Shown piece after piece: positions 52,769 through 60,582 of a DNA stretch of 64,000 nt. The stretch is from the NCBI RefSeq assembly GCF_005938385.1, contig NZ_VCRA01000007.1, positions 186,001 to 250,000 of the forward strand, given 5' to 3'. The notes under the pieces were generated by a model, which saw only the letters and a program-made list of their open reading frames with translations, was not told the origin of the DNA and searched no databases. A program made the position numbers and the translations under genes. The DNA comes from Paenibacillus mesophilus (GTDB lineage Bacteria; Bacillota; Bacilli; Paenibacillales; NBRC-103111). Positions within the stretch are counted from its first letter, which is position 1. The number at the start of each line of letters is the position of its first letter.

Positions 52769-53797
52769 TTATTTTTGCGCAGCCGCGCAGGAGCTACGCT
52801 CGAGCAGCTCGGTCGAAATGAGCATCTGACGGGGAGGAATTTTCGATTTCTCCAGCAGGTCGGTCAGCACTTTCACGGCCAAGCTTCCGAGCGCCTCTTT
52901 GTTTTGCTTGATGACCGTCACCGGCGGATTCTCATACGGAAACGAGGCGAAGTCATCGAATACGATAACGGATACGTCATCGGGAATCCTTTTCTGGACG
53001 GAGCGCAAATAATGAAGGACCGATATGCCGACGCTCGCATTGACGGCGAATACGGCTGTAGGCTGTATGCGGCTCAGCTTGCTCCAGCCTTCGTCCTCCG
53101 GCTTATACCGCTCGGAGATCAGCACCTTGTCGTTCTCGATGTCGGCAAGCCCCGAGTTTCGCAAATGCGAGAAAAAACCGTTCGCCCGGTCGAGCTCCCA
53201 ATGAGGCATATTGGGACGCCCCACAAGCGAAATGCGCGTATGGCCCAGATCGTCGAACAAATATTCGGCGGCAAGCTTCCCTCCGCTGTAATGATCGGAG
53301 CAAACGTTGAAAATGTGGCGGGCGGAGCCGTCGACCTTCCGGTTGCCGACGAATACCATCGGGAAATGCATATCCTGCAGCTTGCCGAACCCTTTTAGAT
53401 TCGGAATCGACGAGATGACGACGACACCTTCGACGCCGGATTGCATCACCTTCTCCGCGATATCCTCGGACGTATCGGCGATATTTTTCTGCATATGAAT
53501 GCCGATAAACACGACGTCGTACCCTTTGCCCGCCGCGTCCTCCGTCACCCCGATCAGCGTATCCCGGAAAAAGTCCTTCTCGAAATCGGGATTATGGCTT
53601 ACGTACAAAATGCCGATGGAGCGGTTGCGCAGCCATTTCCCGCCCTCCATCCCGCTCAGGTCGTAGCCGATGTTTTTCGCGATGTTGCGTATTTTGACTT
53701 TCGTTTCCATTGATATTTTGGGACTGTCCGAGAGCGAGAGCGAGACGGTTGCTTTGGAAACTCCCGCGATCTTGGCGATATCCTCGAATGTCGGCAT
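52769..53797 (-). CDS. LacI family transcriptional regulator
   Basis: The protein (342 residues from this start) has the N-terminal DNA-binding helix-turn-helix TFEDIAKIAGVSKATVSLSL and hinge, then a periplasmic-binding-like sensor domain (IGILYVSHNPDFEKDFF, GVVVISSIPNLKGF, VIVFDDFASFPYENPPVTVIKQ). GAGGAG upstream supports ATG 53797; a frame to 53842 is less likely. It lies in front of the dehydrogenase gene. A palindrome at 53848-53870 is a likely auto-operator. Confidence 0.92.
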   Translation of the reverse strand: MPTFEDIAKIAGVSKATVSLSLSDSPKISMETKVKIRNIAKNIGYDLSGMEGGKWLRNRSIGILYVSHNPDFEKDFFRDTLIGVTEDAAGKGYDVVFIGIHMQKNIADTSEDIAEKVMQSGVEGVVVISSIPNLKGFGKLQDMHFPMVFVGNRKVDGSARHIFNVCSDHYSGGKLAAEYLFDDLGHTRISLVGRPNMPHWELDRANGFFSHLRNSGLADIENDKVLISERYKPEDEGWSKLSRIQPTAVFAVNASVGISVLHYLRSVQKRIPDDVSVIVFDDFASFPYENPPVTVIKQNKEALGSLAVKVLTDLLEKSKIPPRQMLISTELLERSSCAAAQK

Positions 53798-53847
53798 ATG
53801 CTCATATAGCTCCTCTATGGATGGATGCCTATATTTTACCACGATTC

Positions 53848-53870
53848 TTGTTTACTAATCAAATAAACAA
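53848..53870 (-). promoter_or_regulatory. Palindromic operator candidate upstream of lacI-type gene
   Basis: TTGTTTA (53848-53854) and TAAACAA (53864-53870) form 7-bp arms around 9 bp, about 50 bp before the LacI-type start codon. TAAAAT, a possible -10, lies at about 53833-53838. An overlap of operator and promoter fits repression by this regulator. Confidence 0.5.
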
Positions 53871-53956
53871 ACCAGCTAATCGGGGATATTTCCGCTACTC
53901 GCCGCAGGAATAAATACTTCATCAAACAAGCAATAACAACAAAAAAGGGCGCAGAA

Positions 53957-53994
53957 GCTTGTTGATCGATCTAATTAACATCAAGTCAACAAGC
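53957..53994 (-). terminator. Possible terminator or stem after iclR-type gene
   Basis: GCTTGTTGA (53957-53965) and TCAACAAGC (53986-53994) form 9-bp arms around 20 bases. On the minus strand they are followed by TTCTGCGCCCTTTTTT. The T-run is some bases from the stem, so this is weak. Confidence 0.42.
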
Positions 53995-54069
53995 ATACAT
54001 GCGCTCGTATCGCATTCCTCCGGAAGGACGCCGATTACGAGGCCTCGCCTTCGGTCGGATCGCCTTCGC

Positions 54070-54873
54070 CTATTCCCCGATCCCTCCAACCGGATACGGG
54101 CCTTTATAGCCGAGCCGGGACGAAATTTCTCTCCCCGCTTCGATCAGCATGTTCCCGTATTGGGGAAGCGATTGCACTGGAAGATTGCCCTTCAGCGTCG
54201 TCAAGCTGATGCCCCCGTATACGATCCCGTCGCTCATAAAGACCGGCACCCCGATGCAGCGGACGCCCATCTCCCCTTCCTCGTCATCAATCGCGTAACC
54301 GCATTCGCGAACGTGATGCAAGTGCTCGCGAAAAGCGTTCTCCGTCGCAATCGAATTCGGCGTCCGTGAAATGAGCCCCTTTGAGATCACGAGCTGCAGC
54401 TCCTGTTCCGGCAAATACGCCGCAATCGCTTTCCCGACTGCGGACGTATTCATCTTTTTCCGTTCCCCTCGATACGATTGGAAGCGGACCATGCCCGGAC
54501 CCTCGATCTTCTCCAGACAGACGAACTCTCCTTTGTCATAGGCGCCTAGATGCACTGTAAAATTCGTTTCGTCCCGCAATTGTTCCATATACGGAACTAT
54601 AGTCGTCGCCGTATCAATCCCCCGTATCGCAGACATGCCCAAACTGTACAGCTTCAGGCCGAGGTGATACGATCCGCCGGGGCTTTTGCGGATGAATCCG
54701 TACGACTCCAGCGTGTTCAGTATCGTATAGACGCTTGTTTTCGGCAAACCGAGCTCCTTGCTTAGATCGGTAAAGGAGACGCCGTTCCCGGCAAGCGCCA
54801 AATAATCCATGATCGCGATCGATTTTTCCAGGGCAGGTACGGAATATTTCGGACTTTCCGCAAGTTTTCCCAT
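54070..54873 (-). CDS. IclR family transcriptional regulator
   Basis: The 267-residue protein has the winged-helix start VPALEKSIAIMDYL and VSFTDLSKELGLPKTSVYTILNTLESYGFIRK. The C-terminal effector domain includes FTVHLGAYDKGEFVCLEKI, SAVGKAIAAYLPEQEL and RCIGVPVF. GGAGGAACTT precedes the ATG. It is divergent from the lipoprotein at 55233. The perfect palindrome at 55050-55067 between them is its likely operator. Confidence 0.93.
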   Translation of the reverse strand: MGKLAESPKYSVPALEKSIAIMDYLALAGNGVSFTDLSKELGLPKTSVYTILNTLESYGFIRKSPGGSYHLGLKLYSLGMSAIRGIDTATTIVPYMEQLRDETNFTVHLGAYDKGEFVCLEKIEGPGMVRFQSYRGERKKMNTSAVGKAIAAYLPEQELQLVISKGLISRTPNSIATENAFREHLHHVRECGYAIDDEEGEMGVRCIGVPVFMSDGIVYGGISLTTLKGNLPVQSLPQYGNMLIEAGREISSRLGYKGPYPVGGIGE

Positions 54874-55049
54874 AAGTTCCTCCGCAGCAGCAAGCTCTGA
54901 ATTTGTTCATCCCTAGTAAACTGTTTCTCTCCCATAATGATAAGGGATCGTTGTAGCGCTAGCAATATGAACGTTGAAAACGGCGCAAGGAACCTGTTGA
55001 CAGCCGATAAAGGTTGTAATATTCTGTATTTGGATAACATCTTGAATTC

Positions 55050-55067
55050 AGTTCAGTATACTGAACT
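55050..55067. promoter_or_regulatory. 18-bp perfect palindrome, likely IclR operator
   Basis: AGTTCAGTATACTGAACT is its own reverse complement over 18 bp. It lies in the 359-bp region between the divergent IclR-type gene and the solute-binding lipoprotein, 166 bp before the latter. IclR-family proteins bind short palindromes of this size. Nothing else in the region stands out. Confidence 0.6.
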
Positions 55068-55232
55068 TTAGTGGGGGGATTAGACGACTCGATGCCGGTA
55101 TGAAACGTTTTTCTGAAAAGGCTTTCACAAGGGCTGGTCGACCCGACATGCATCATCATCCCGAAAATCTTGATGCAAGTTCGTTTTGGAAGCGTTGTCA
55201 AATTGTCCGCCAACCAGAAAGGGGAACCTCGA

Positions 55233-56588
55233 ATGATTAGAAAAAGTACCATTGCGATTGCAAGCATTATGCTCGTCTCTTCGCTCGCCGCCTGCAGTAG
55301 CGGATCGGATAAGAAGCCAGCCGAACCGGCAGGCGCCACGAACGCCCCGAAGAAGGACGATATCGCGACCAAAATCGCCGAAGCGACTTCCAAGCCCGTT
55401 ACCATTAACGTCTTCGAGAACTCATCCACCTATACCCAAGAGCAGTTCATGGAGCTGTACGGCAGCCAGATCAAGAAAAAATATCCGAACATGTCGTTCA
55501 AGCTGTACTCCGCGAACAAAGCGAACGGAGGCGGCACCCTGCCCGACTTGATCGCCCAAGGCGTGCAAATCGACCTTGTCAAAGTAAGCGGCGCTTCGTT
55601 CTACACGCTGATGGCCGACAACAAGCTGGAGAGCAACGTGAACGATCTGATCAAGCTTTACGGCGTCGACATCAACAAATGGTATCCCGCCGTACAGCAG
55701 CAGATGCAAATGTTCGGCAACAACAAAGAAATATACGGCATCCCGAACGCTTCCGTATCGATGGCGCTCTTCTACAACAAAGACATTTTCGATAAATTCG
55801 GGGTCGCTTATCCGAAGGACGGCATGAACTGGGATGAAGTGTACGAATTGGCCCGCAAGCTGACGAGACAGGACGGCGGCATTCAATATATGGGCTTCCA
55901 GGAAGGCTACGGCCACAGCTTCCCGGTCAACCAGCTGTCCCAAGGCTATATCGATGTGAAGACGAACAAGGCGACTCTCAACAACGACAATTGGAAGAAG
56001 CTGATCGAGAACTTCGCGCGGTTCCACCGCATCGAAGGCAACGCCTTCATCCCGAGCTATGTCGATCCTTTCTGGAAAGACGGCAGGGTGGCGATGGTCG
56101 CCGCCCAGAGCGCCGGATCGTGGGCATTCGCCGATACGACGACGATCAACTGGGACCTCGTCGAGCTTCCGCGCTTCAAGGATGCGCCGAAAGCGGGAGC
56201 GGGACTCCAGCTTCCGTTCTACGCGATCGCAAGCACCAGCAAAAACCGCGACCAAGCGTTCTTGGCCGCCGCGTACATCGGTTCCGAGGAGTTCCAGAAA
56301 GAATTCGCCAAGCTCGGCTACGTGCCGCCGATCAAGATCGACAACCTGCTCGACGTACTCGGCAAAAGCGTTCCGAAGCTGGCCGGTAAAAACTTGAAAG
56401 CCGCGGTACCGCTAGAATCCGCCGCAGCGCCGTATGCATTCAACTCTTACTTCGGACAAGTGCCGGGCTTCCTGAATACGGCGTACACGGACGTCGTCGA
56501 TGGGAAGAAAGATTTGAATACCGCTTTGAGAGAAGCCGAGGAAGCGGCGAACAAAAAAATCGAGGAAGCGATGGCCGCGAAAAAATAA
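55233..56588 (+). CDS. Extracellular solute-binding lipoprotein
   Basis: The protein (451 residues from ATG 55233) has a lipoprotein signal with LAAC lipobox (Cys21), a Lys/Pro/Ala-rich linker, and the family-1 binding fold (LFYNKDIFDKFGVAYPKDGMNWDEVYELARK, WDLVELPRFKDAPKAG). The tail KKDLNTALREAEEAANKKIEE matches the two other lipoproteins. AAAGGGG sits before the ATG; the upstream frame to 55170 is rejected. No permease follows; instead there is a terminator. Control by the divergent IclR-type protein is likely. Confidence 0.9.
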   Translation: MIRKSTIAIASIMLVSSLAACSSGSDKKPAEPAGATNAPKKDDIATKIAEATSKPVTINVFENSSTYTQEQFMELYGSQIKKKYPNMSFKLYSANKANGGGTLPDLIAQGVQIDLVKVSGASFYTLMADNKLESNVNDLIKLYGVDINKWYPAVQQQMQMFGNNKEIYGIPNASVSMALFYNKDIFDKFGVAYPKDGMNWDEVYELARKLTRQDGGIQYMGFQEGYGHSFPVNQLSQGYIDVKTNKATLNNDNWKKLIENFARFHRIEGNAFIPSYVDPFWKDGRVAMVAAQSAGSWAFADTTTINWDLVELPRFKDAPKAGAGLQLPFYAIASTSKNRDQAFLAAAYIGSEEFQKEFAKLGYVPPIKIDNLLDVLGKSVPKLAGKNLKAAVPLESAAAPYAFNSYFGQVPGFLNTAYTDVVDGKKDLNTALREAEEAANKKIEEAMAAKK

Positions 56589-56602
56589 GCGGAGCTTAAC
56601 GC

Positions 56603-56648
56603 GCTCCCGTCCTTAAGGCATAACGTATGCCCGGGACGGGGGCTTTTA
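56603..56648 (+). terminator. Terminator after lipoprotein
   Basis: GCTCCCGTCC (56603-56612) pairs with GGGACGGGGGC (56633-56643, one bulge), followed by TTTTA, shortly after the stop codon. Confidence 0.65.
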
Positions 56649-56903
56649 TATGTCTCAAAAAGGAATCCGGCTCCATACGGAATACAGAAACAAGGCGATG
56701 CCCGCCGTAAGGAAAGCTTTTCCCCTCAAGCTGATCGGATTGATCCATTTCTTTGCTTTCTGTCTTTCTTCTTGACCAGTTGCTCGACGTTTACCGTCTG
56801 GTTCCGACGCGTGATCCCAAGTAAAAGTCACGGGGAACTAGTGAATTTCAGCACGAAGAAGTCACTTGCCGGTTTGTGACTTCACAGAACATAGCGGAGG
56901 AAA

Positions 56904-56934
56904 TTGACAGGTTCGTGTATCACTTTGTTATACT
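56904..56934 (+). promoter_or_regulatory. Promoter for the hypothetical gene at 57023
   Basis: TTGACA (56904-56909) and TATACT (56929-56934) are 19 bp apart (or TTATAC at 18). The spacing is longer than ideal. Transcription would start at about 56941, which is the first base of the inverted repeat that follows. The rest of the 434-bp gap upstream shows nothing beyond the terminator at 56603. Confidence 0.55.
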
Positions 56935-56940
56935 GATTAA

Positions 56941-56981
56941 TAACTCAACTTTCGAACCTTTGAGCTGCGAAAGTTGAGTTA
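56941..56981 (+). promoter_or_regulatory. Perfect 14-bp-arm inverted repeat at the predicted transcript start
   Basis: TAACTCAACTTTCG (56941-56954) and CGAAAGTTGAGTTA (56968-56981) pair perfectly around a 13-base loop. The repeat begins where transcription from the promoter above should start and ends 41 bp before the ATG at 57023. It could be a stabilising 5' stem-loop or a repressor site. Confidence 0.65.
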
Positions 56982-57022
56982 ATAACTACTAAATTTGTGT
57001 ATACGAGAAAGGCGGACAACCT

Positions 57023-57811
57023 ATGGCATACGCGTTTATTATCGAACCGGCCGCATATAACGCTTTCGAAGACGAGGCGGCGCAGATCGAACAATGCAAG
57101 GAATGGGGCCTGCTATCGGACAAAGCGACGAAAACAAAAGCTTTCTTCTATAAAGGAAACGGGATGAATCTGGCCTGCTCCATAGTCGGATTTGTCGACA
57201 AAATGACGGCCGTTATCGAGTTTGACAGCAATCAGAAGCACTGCATTCACCCTTCGTACTTAAAGGAAATGCAGGCGTCGAACTACGGCCAGAGACTGAC
57301 AGCCGCGGTTGAAGAGGCGGCGGAGCCGGAAGCCGTGAGGAATGCGGCGCCTCAGGAGGATATTCCGCCCGTAGAGGAGATCGCTTCCGTGCAGCAAGAA
57401 GCATCACCCGCTGAGGAAGCCCCGGCTTTACAGGAAGAACATGCACCCGCCGAGGAAGAGAAGCCGGAATCGCCCAAGGCCGAGGCGGCGCCGAAAGGAA
57501 GAGCCAAGAAGCAACAGCTTCAGCTTCCGGAGGACAAAGTCAAAATGACCGCAACCGTACAAGAATTTACGACGGTCCCGAACAACTTCTCCGATAATGA
57601 CGACGAAGTGATTATATACGAAGCGGTCTCCATCGCAGAGCCTGCGATCGAAGTCGGCACAGCCTGGTCCAGCCACAGCGCCACGCTCAAAAAATTAGAG
57701 CTGCAGGTCGGGGATACGATTACGTTTGAAGGTAAAATCGTAACGAAGAAGCTGACGAAGCATCCCGTTCCTTATAAAATCAACAACCCCGCGAAAATCC
57801 AAAAAGCTTGA
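57023..57811 (+). CDS. Conserved-looking hypothetical protein, two domains joined by a Glu/Ala/Pro linker
   Basis: I do not recognise this 262-residue protein. Residues 1-95 form a compact domain (YAFIIEPAAYNAFEDEAAQIEQCKEWGLL, MNLACSIVGFVDKMTAVIEFD). Residues 96-170 are a Glu/Ala/Pro-rich repetitive linker ending in a Lys/Gln patch. The last ~90 residues look like a beta-rich, possibly OB-like domain (VKMTATVQEFTTVPNNF, LQVGDTITFEGKIVTKKLTKH). The layout suggests a nucleic-acid or protein adaptor, but that is a guess. It has its own promoter, leader stem-loop and terminator, so it is a single-gene unit. Confidence 0.75.
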   Translation: MAYAFIIEPAAYNAFEDEAAQIEQCKEWGLLSDKATKTKAFFYKGNGMNLACSIVGFVDKMTAVIEFDSNQKHCIHPSYLKEMQASNYGQRLTAAVEEAAEPEAVRNAAPQEDIPPVEEIASVQQEASPAEEAPALQEEHAPAEEEKPESPKAEAAPKGRAKKQQLQLPEDKVKMTATVQEFTTVPNNFSDNDDEVIIYEAVSIAEPAIEVGTAWSSHSATLKKLELQVGDTITFEGKIVTKKLTKHPVPYKINNPAKIQKA

Positions 57812-57832
57812 AAGCTATAATGCCGGGGAAAG

Positions 57833-57860
57833 AAAAAAGCCCATTCTATGTGGGCTTTTT
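57833..57860. terminator. Bidirectional terminator
   Basis: AAAAAAGCCCA-TTCTATG-TGGGCTTTTT has T-runs on both strands and lies between the convergent hypothetical gene and the DUF2277 gene. Confidence 0.88.
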
Positions 57861-57901
57861 GTGCATTCATCTGCACCTGTTCGTGACGATGAGGCGACCC
57901 T

Positions 57902-58180
57902 TCAGTTGTCCCGAGGCCCGAACCGTTTCGCCGATCTGATGCGGGCACGTTCGATCTCGACTTCGCGATTGCGCGGCTCAGCATGGGTCGCGAGAGAGTC
58001 AAGCAAGTTTCGGGCAACCGCAGCCACCTCCTGAATCGCCCGGTTGAACGCCGCTTCGTTCGTCTTCGACGGTGTATTGAAGCCCGAGAGCTTTCTTACG
58101 AATTGGAGCGAGGCCGCATGAATTTCTTCGTCGGTTGCCGGAGGATCGAAGTTGAACAACGTTTTAATATTTCGGCACAT
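57902..58180 (-). CDS. DUF2277 family protein
   Basis: The 92-residue protein begins MCRNIKTLFNFDPPATDEEI and continues AASLQFVRKLSGFNTPSKTNEAAFNRAI, the typical DUF2277 sequence found in many bacteria. Its role is unknown. AAGGAG stands 6 bp before the ATG. It is followed by Arg/Glu-rich residues at the C-terminus. It stands alone on this strand. Confidence 0.9.
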   Translation of the reverse strand: MCRNIKTLFNFDPPATDEEIHAASLQFVRKLSGFNTPSKTNEAAFNRAIQEVAAVARNLLDSLATHAEPRNREVEIERARIRSAKRFGPRDN

Positions 58181-58435
58181 AGTGTTCTCCTTTTCATTGC
58201 CATTGTTGCTTCAATCTTACTACACTCCTACTCTCCCCGCCAGCCGACTCATTCTGCCCATTAATCGAGAAAAGACAACCGATCCATTTGACCGATTGCC
58301 TTTGCAGCTGTTATTTAAAACCTTATCGGATTTATCGTTGTATATAATTCATATAAATTATATATTATATTTAAATCCCCGATCAGTCGGGCCCTCTTAT
58401 TATTCCGAGAAGGGTGAACCTAAAGGAGGAAGGCC
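58181..58435. other. AT-rich leader region of the epimerase gene
   Basis: This 255-bp gap lies between divergent genes. It contains an AT-rich stretch near 58330-58375 with TATAAT at 58343-58348, a possible -10 for the plus-strand epimerase; no clear -35 is seen. Confidence 0.4.
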
Positions 58436-59272
58436 ATGATGGCTATTTTAATAACAGGCGCGAACGGCAAAATCGGCAGCAAGCTGCTTGCGTCCATGAT
58501 CGCCGACCGCGAGCTGGTATGCTTCTCACGGAAGCGTCCGCCGGTTGACGCCACTTTCGTCAAAGGAAATTTCGATTGTTACGAGGATCTATGCAGGCTG
58601 GACGGCTACCGGATCGATACCGTAATCCATCTCGCTGCCGTGCAAACCGGATTCTCCGAAGAAGAAATTTTCGGAACGAATATATTGGGTACGCGACGGC
58701 TGTTCCGGTACTTAATCGATAAGGGCTGCCGCAAATTTATTTCGATCAGCTCGATTGCAGCCGTCGGCTGTCTGGATCGCGACTTCTTTCCTCAGCGGCT
58801 GCCGATAGCCGACGATCATCCTTGCTTGGCCACGGACGCGTACGGTGCCTCTAAAGCCATGGTCGAGGAGCTGAACAACTATTTCAGCAGAAGGTCGCCC
58901 GGTACGGATTTTATTAATCTGCGATTAGGTTCAGTGGTGGAGAACGAAGAAGCATGGGCTCAATGCGAGGTCAAGCGGGATTCGACTCCAAGCATTCCCT
59001 TCGCAAATTTAAGCAAAGTGCTGATAAGCGATGTGATACGGGCGATCGAAACAGCCGTCGATGCCCCGCTTCAATATGGCGCCCGCACCTACAATGTGGT
59101 CGGCAGGCAAGCGTGTTGCGATCATCCCGTCACGGAGATACTGGAACGTCTATTCGGCGAACGTTTCCGGCGTGTGGACAGCTCGTACTATGAGAAAGAG
59201 GGGGGCGAGAAAGCGCCTCTGTTCTCGATGACCCGAATCAAGAATGACCTGGGGTTCGAGCCTTTACGCTAG
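58436..59272 (+). CDS. NAD-dependent epimerase/dehydratase (extended SDR)
   Basis: The 278-residue protein has the dinucleotide-binding motif ITGANGKIGSKLL, the NAD-site VIHLAAVQTGF, SISSIAAVG, and the catalytic Tyr/Lys in YGASKAM. It acts on nucleotide-sugar-type or related substrates. AAAGGAGG precedes the two possible ATGs, 58436 and 58439. It converges with the RiPP-like genes. Its last ~80 codons and the following sequence were copied in the tandem duplication at 59861-60111. Whether it belongs to the peptide pathway is unknown. Confidence 0.87.
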   Translation: MMAILITGANGKIGSKLLASMIADRELVCFSRKRPPVDATFVKGNFDCYEDLCRLDGYRIDTVIHLAAVQTGFSEEEIFGTNILGTRRLFRYLIDKGCRKFISISSIAAVGCLDRDFFPQRLPIADDHPCLATDAYGASKAMVEELNNYFSRRSPGTDFINLRLGSVVENEEAWAQCEVKRDSTPSIPFANLSKVLISDVIRAIETAVDAPLQYGARTYNVVGRQACCDHPVTEILERLFGERFRRVDSSYYEKEGGEKAPLFSMTRIKNDLGFEPLR

Positions 59273-59291
59273 CTTCAGACGGCAAACAAAC

Positions 59292-59320
59292 GAGGCCTAG
59301 GAATAATATTCCTAAGCCTC
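59292..59320 (-). terminator. Hairpin terminator after precursor copy 1
   Basis: GAGGC-C-TAGGAAT and ATTCCTA-A-GCCTC pair with one mismatch around a 3-base loop. On the minus strand the T-rich GTTTGTTTG follows. It lies between the convergent epimerase and precursor genes and may serve both. Confidence 0.65.
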
Positions 59321-59380
59321 ACACATGCATCCTACCCAATAATCCCGGTCAACCCGGATTTGTATATAACCGGAGCCGGC

Positions 59381-59659
59381 TTATGGGGCAACTGCAGTGA
59401 GGTTCCCTCCGCCTCCGATCAATCCGCCGCCTTGGAACGGATTCGTAGGAGCCGGCGCTCCCCAAATTTTGCTTACCCGCTCTTCGAGCTCCTCCTCGCT
59501 GAGTCCGAGGTCGACGCTTTTGACGGCTTCGAGTTCCTCTTCCGTCAACTGAAATCCCGCGGCTTGAACCGCCGACTCCGGATTTTCGGCCAGCTGCTGG
59601 CGGAACTGCTCGTCTTTCAACGCATGCGCGACAAGCTTCGTCATATCCTGCACACTCAC
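59381..59659 (-). CDS. RiPP precursor-like peptide (Os1348/NHLP clan), copy 1
   Basis: This 92-residue peptide starts at a GTG with GGAGGG 8 bp upstream and a -10-like TATACT just before. Residues 1-60 match Os1348/Nif11-type leaders: ALKDEQFRQQLAENPESAV, then AAGFQLTEEELEAV and LSEEELEERV. After this helical leader comes KIWGAPAPTNPFQ and a Gly-rich tail GGGLIGGGGNLTAVAP. The tail has a single Trp (W66) and no Cys, so lanthionine or sactionine linkage is impossible. It is nearly identical to copy 2, and lies downstream of the synthase-like and protease genes on the same strand. Confidence 0.85.
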   Translation of the reverse strand: MSVQDMTKLVAHALKDEQFRQQLAENPESAVQAAGFQLTEEELEAVKSVDLGLSEEELEERVSKIWGAPAPTNPFQGGGLIGGGGNLTAVAP

Positions 59660-59751
59660 TCCGTTATCCCTCCATTCCTAGTATAAAAGGACTACGGATT
59701 CATTTTACCGCCCGCTCCTTACAACATTCTTACAAAACAAGAAGTTTCCGC

Positions 59752-59859
59752 TTACATCCGATGAAGCCCCAATAATGTATACAAGGAGTCGACCGATCGT
59801 TTGGGCAGTCCGGCGTCCCCCAACAGCTTGCGGGCGGCGGAAGCCGCCGATAAGCTGAA
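59752..59859 (-). pseudogene. 3'-end fragment of the isoprenyl synthase-like gene
   Basis: The codons ending SLYTLLGLHRM and the TAA at 59752-59754 duplicate the last ~35 codons of the gene at 60583-61518, with a 6-bp loss in the GCG run. The fragment has no start and is a by-product of the tandem duplication. The minus-strand frame continues into antisense epimerase sequence, which is not a gene. Confidence 0.88.
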
Positions 59860-59860
59860 T

Positions 59861-60111
59861 TGATAAGCGATGTGGTACGGGCGATCGAAACAGCCGTCGA
59901 TGCCCCGCTTCAATATGGCGCCCGCACCTACAATGTGGTCGGCAGGCAAGCGTGTTGCGATCATCCCGTCACGGAGATACTGGAACGTCTATTCGGCGAA
60001 CGTTTCCGGCGTGTGGACAGTTCGTACTATGAGAAAGAGGGGTGCGAGAATGCGCCTCTGTTCTCGATGACCTGAATCAAGAATGATCTGGGGTTCGAGC
60101 CTTTGCACTAG
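59861..60111 (+). pseudogene. 3'-end fragment of the epimerase gene
   Basis: Matches epimerase codons from about IRAIETAVDAPLQYGARTY to the stop, with a premature TGA at 60073-60075 where the intact gene has CGA. A Gly-to-Cys and a Lys-to-Asn change are also seen near GCENAPL. It has no promoter or start of its own and is decaying. Confidence 0.9.
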
Positions 60112-60130
60112 CATCAGATAGCAAACAAAC

Positions 60131-60159
60131 GAGGCCTAGGAATAAAATTCCTAAGCCTC
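60131..60159 (-). terminator. Hairpin terminator after precursor copy 2
   Basis: Same stem as at 59292-59320 with loop AAA, followed on the minus strand by GTTTGTTTG. It would separate precursor copy 2 from copy 1, so each copy may be its own transcript. Confidence 0.65.
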
Positions 60160-60220
60160 ATACATGCATCCCTATCCATTAATCCCGGTCAATTCGGTTT
60201 TGTTTATAGCCGGAGCCGGC

Positions 60221-60499
60221 TTACGGGGCAACCGTAGTGAGGTTCCCTCCGCCTCCGATCAATCCGCCGCCCTGGAACGGATTCGTAGGAGCCGGCGCTC
60301 CCCAAATTTTGCTTACCCGCTCTTCGAGCTCCTCCTCGCTGAGTCCGAGGTCGACGCTTTTGACGGCTTCGAGCTCCTCTTCCGTCAACTGGAATCCCGC
60401 GGCTTGAACCGCCGACTCCGGATTTTCGGCCAGCTGCTGGCGGAACTGCTCGTCTTTCAACGCATGCGCGACAAGCTTCGTCATATCCTGCACACTCAC
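60221..60499 (-). CDS. RiPP precursor-like peptide (Os1348/NHLP clan), copy 2
   Basis: The 92-residue product differs from copy 1 only near the end (LTTVAP instead of LTAVAP). The other base changes between copies are silent. It has the same GTG start, GGAGGG ribosome site and TATACT box at 60520-60525. The leader LTEEELEAV and Gly-rich, Trp-containing tail are unchanged. Eighty-three bp upstream is the end of the isoprenyl-synthase-like gene. The adjacent PqqD-containing protease protein suggests leader recognition and cleavage. Confidence 0.87.
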   Translation of the reverse strand: MSVQDMTKLVAHALKDEQFRQQLAENPESAVQAAGFQLTEEELEAVKSVDLGLSEEELEERVSKIWGAPAPTNPFQGGGLIGGGGNLTTVAP

Positions 60500-60519
60500 T
60501 CCGTTATCCCTCCATTTCT

Positions 60520-60525
60520 AGTATA
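60520..60525 (-). promoter_or_regulatory. -10-like box of precursor copy 2 (copy 1 equivalent near 59680)
   Basis: TATACT on the minus strand lies 21 bp before the GTG start and is kept in both copies. No convincing -35 is seen. The transcript would start almost at the ribosome site. An internal promoter would allow precursor expression above that of the enzymes. Confidence 0.4.
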
Positions 60526-60582
60526 AAAGGACTACGGAATCATCTTACCGCCGGCTCCTTACAACATTCTTACAAAATCCGC

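Noticed and set aside
59752..59964. Minus-strand ORF MIATRLPADHIVG... as a separate small gene
   Set aside because: It joins the synthase gene's tail to antisense epimerase sequence across the duplication junction, so it is an artefact of the duplication.
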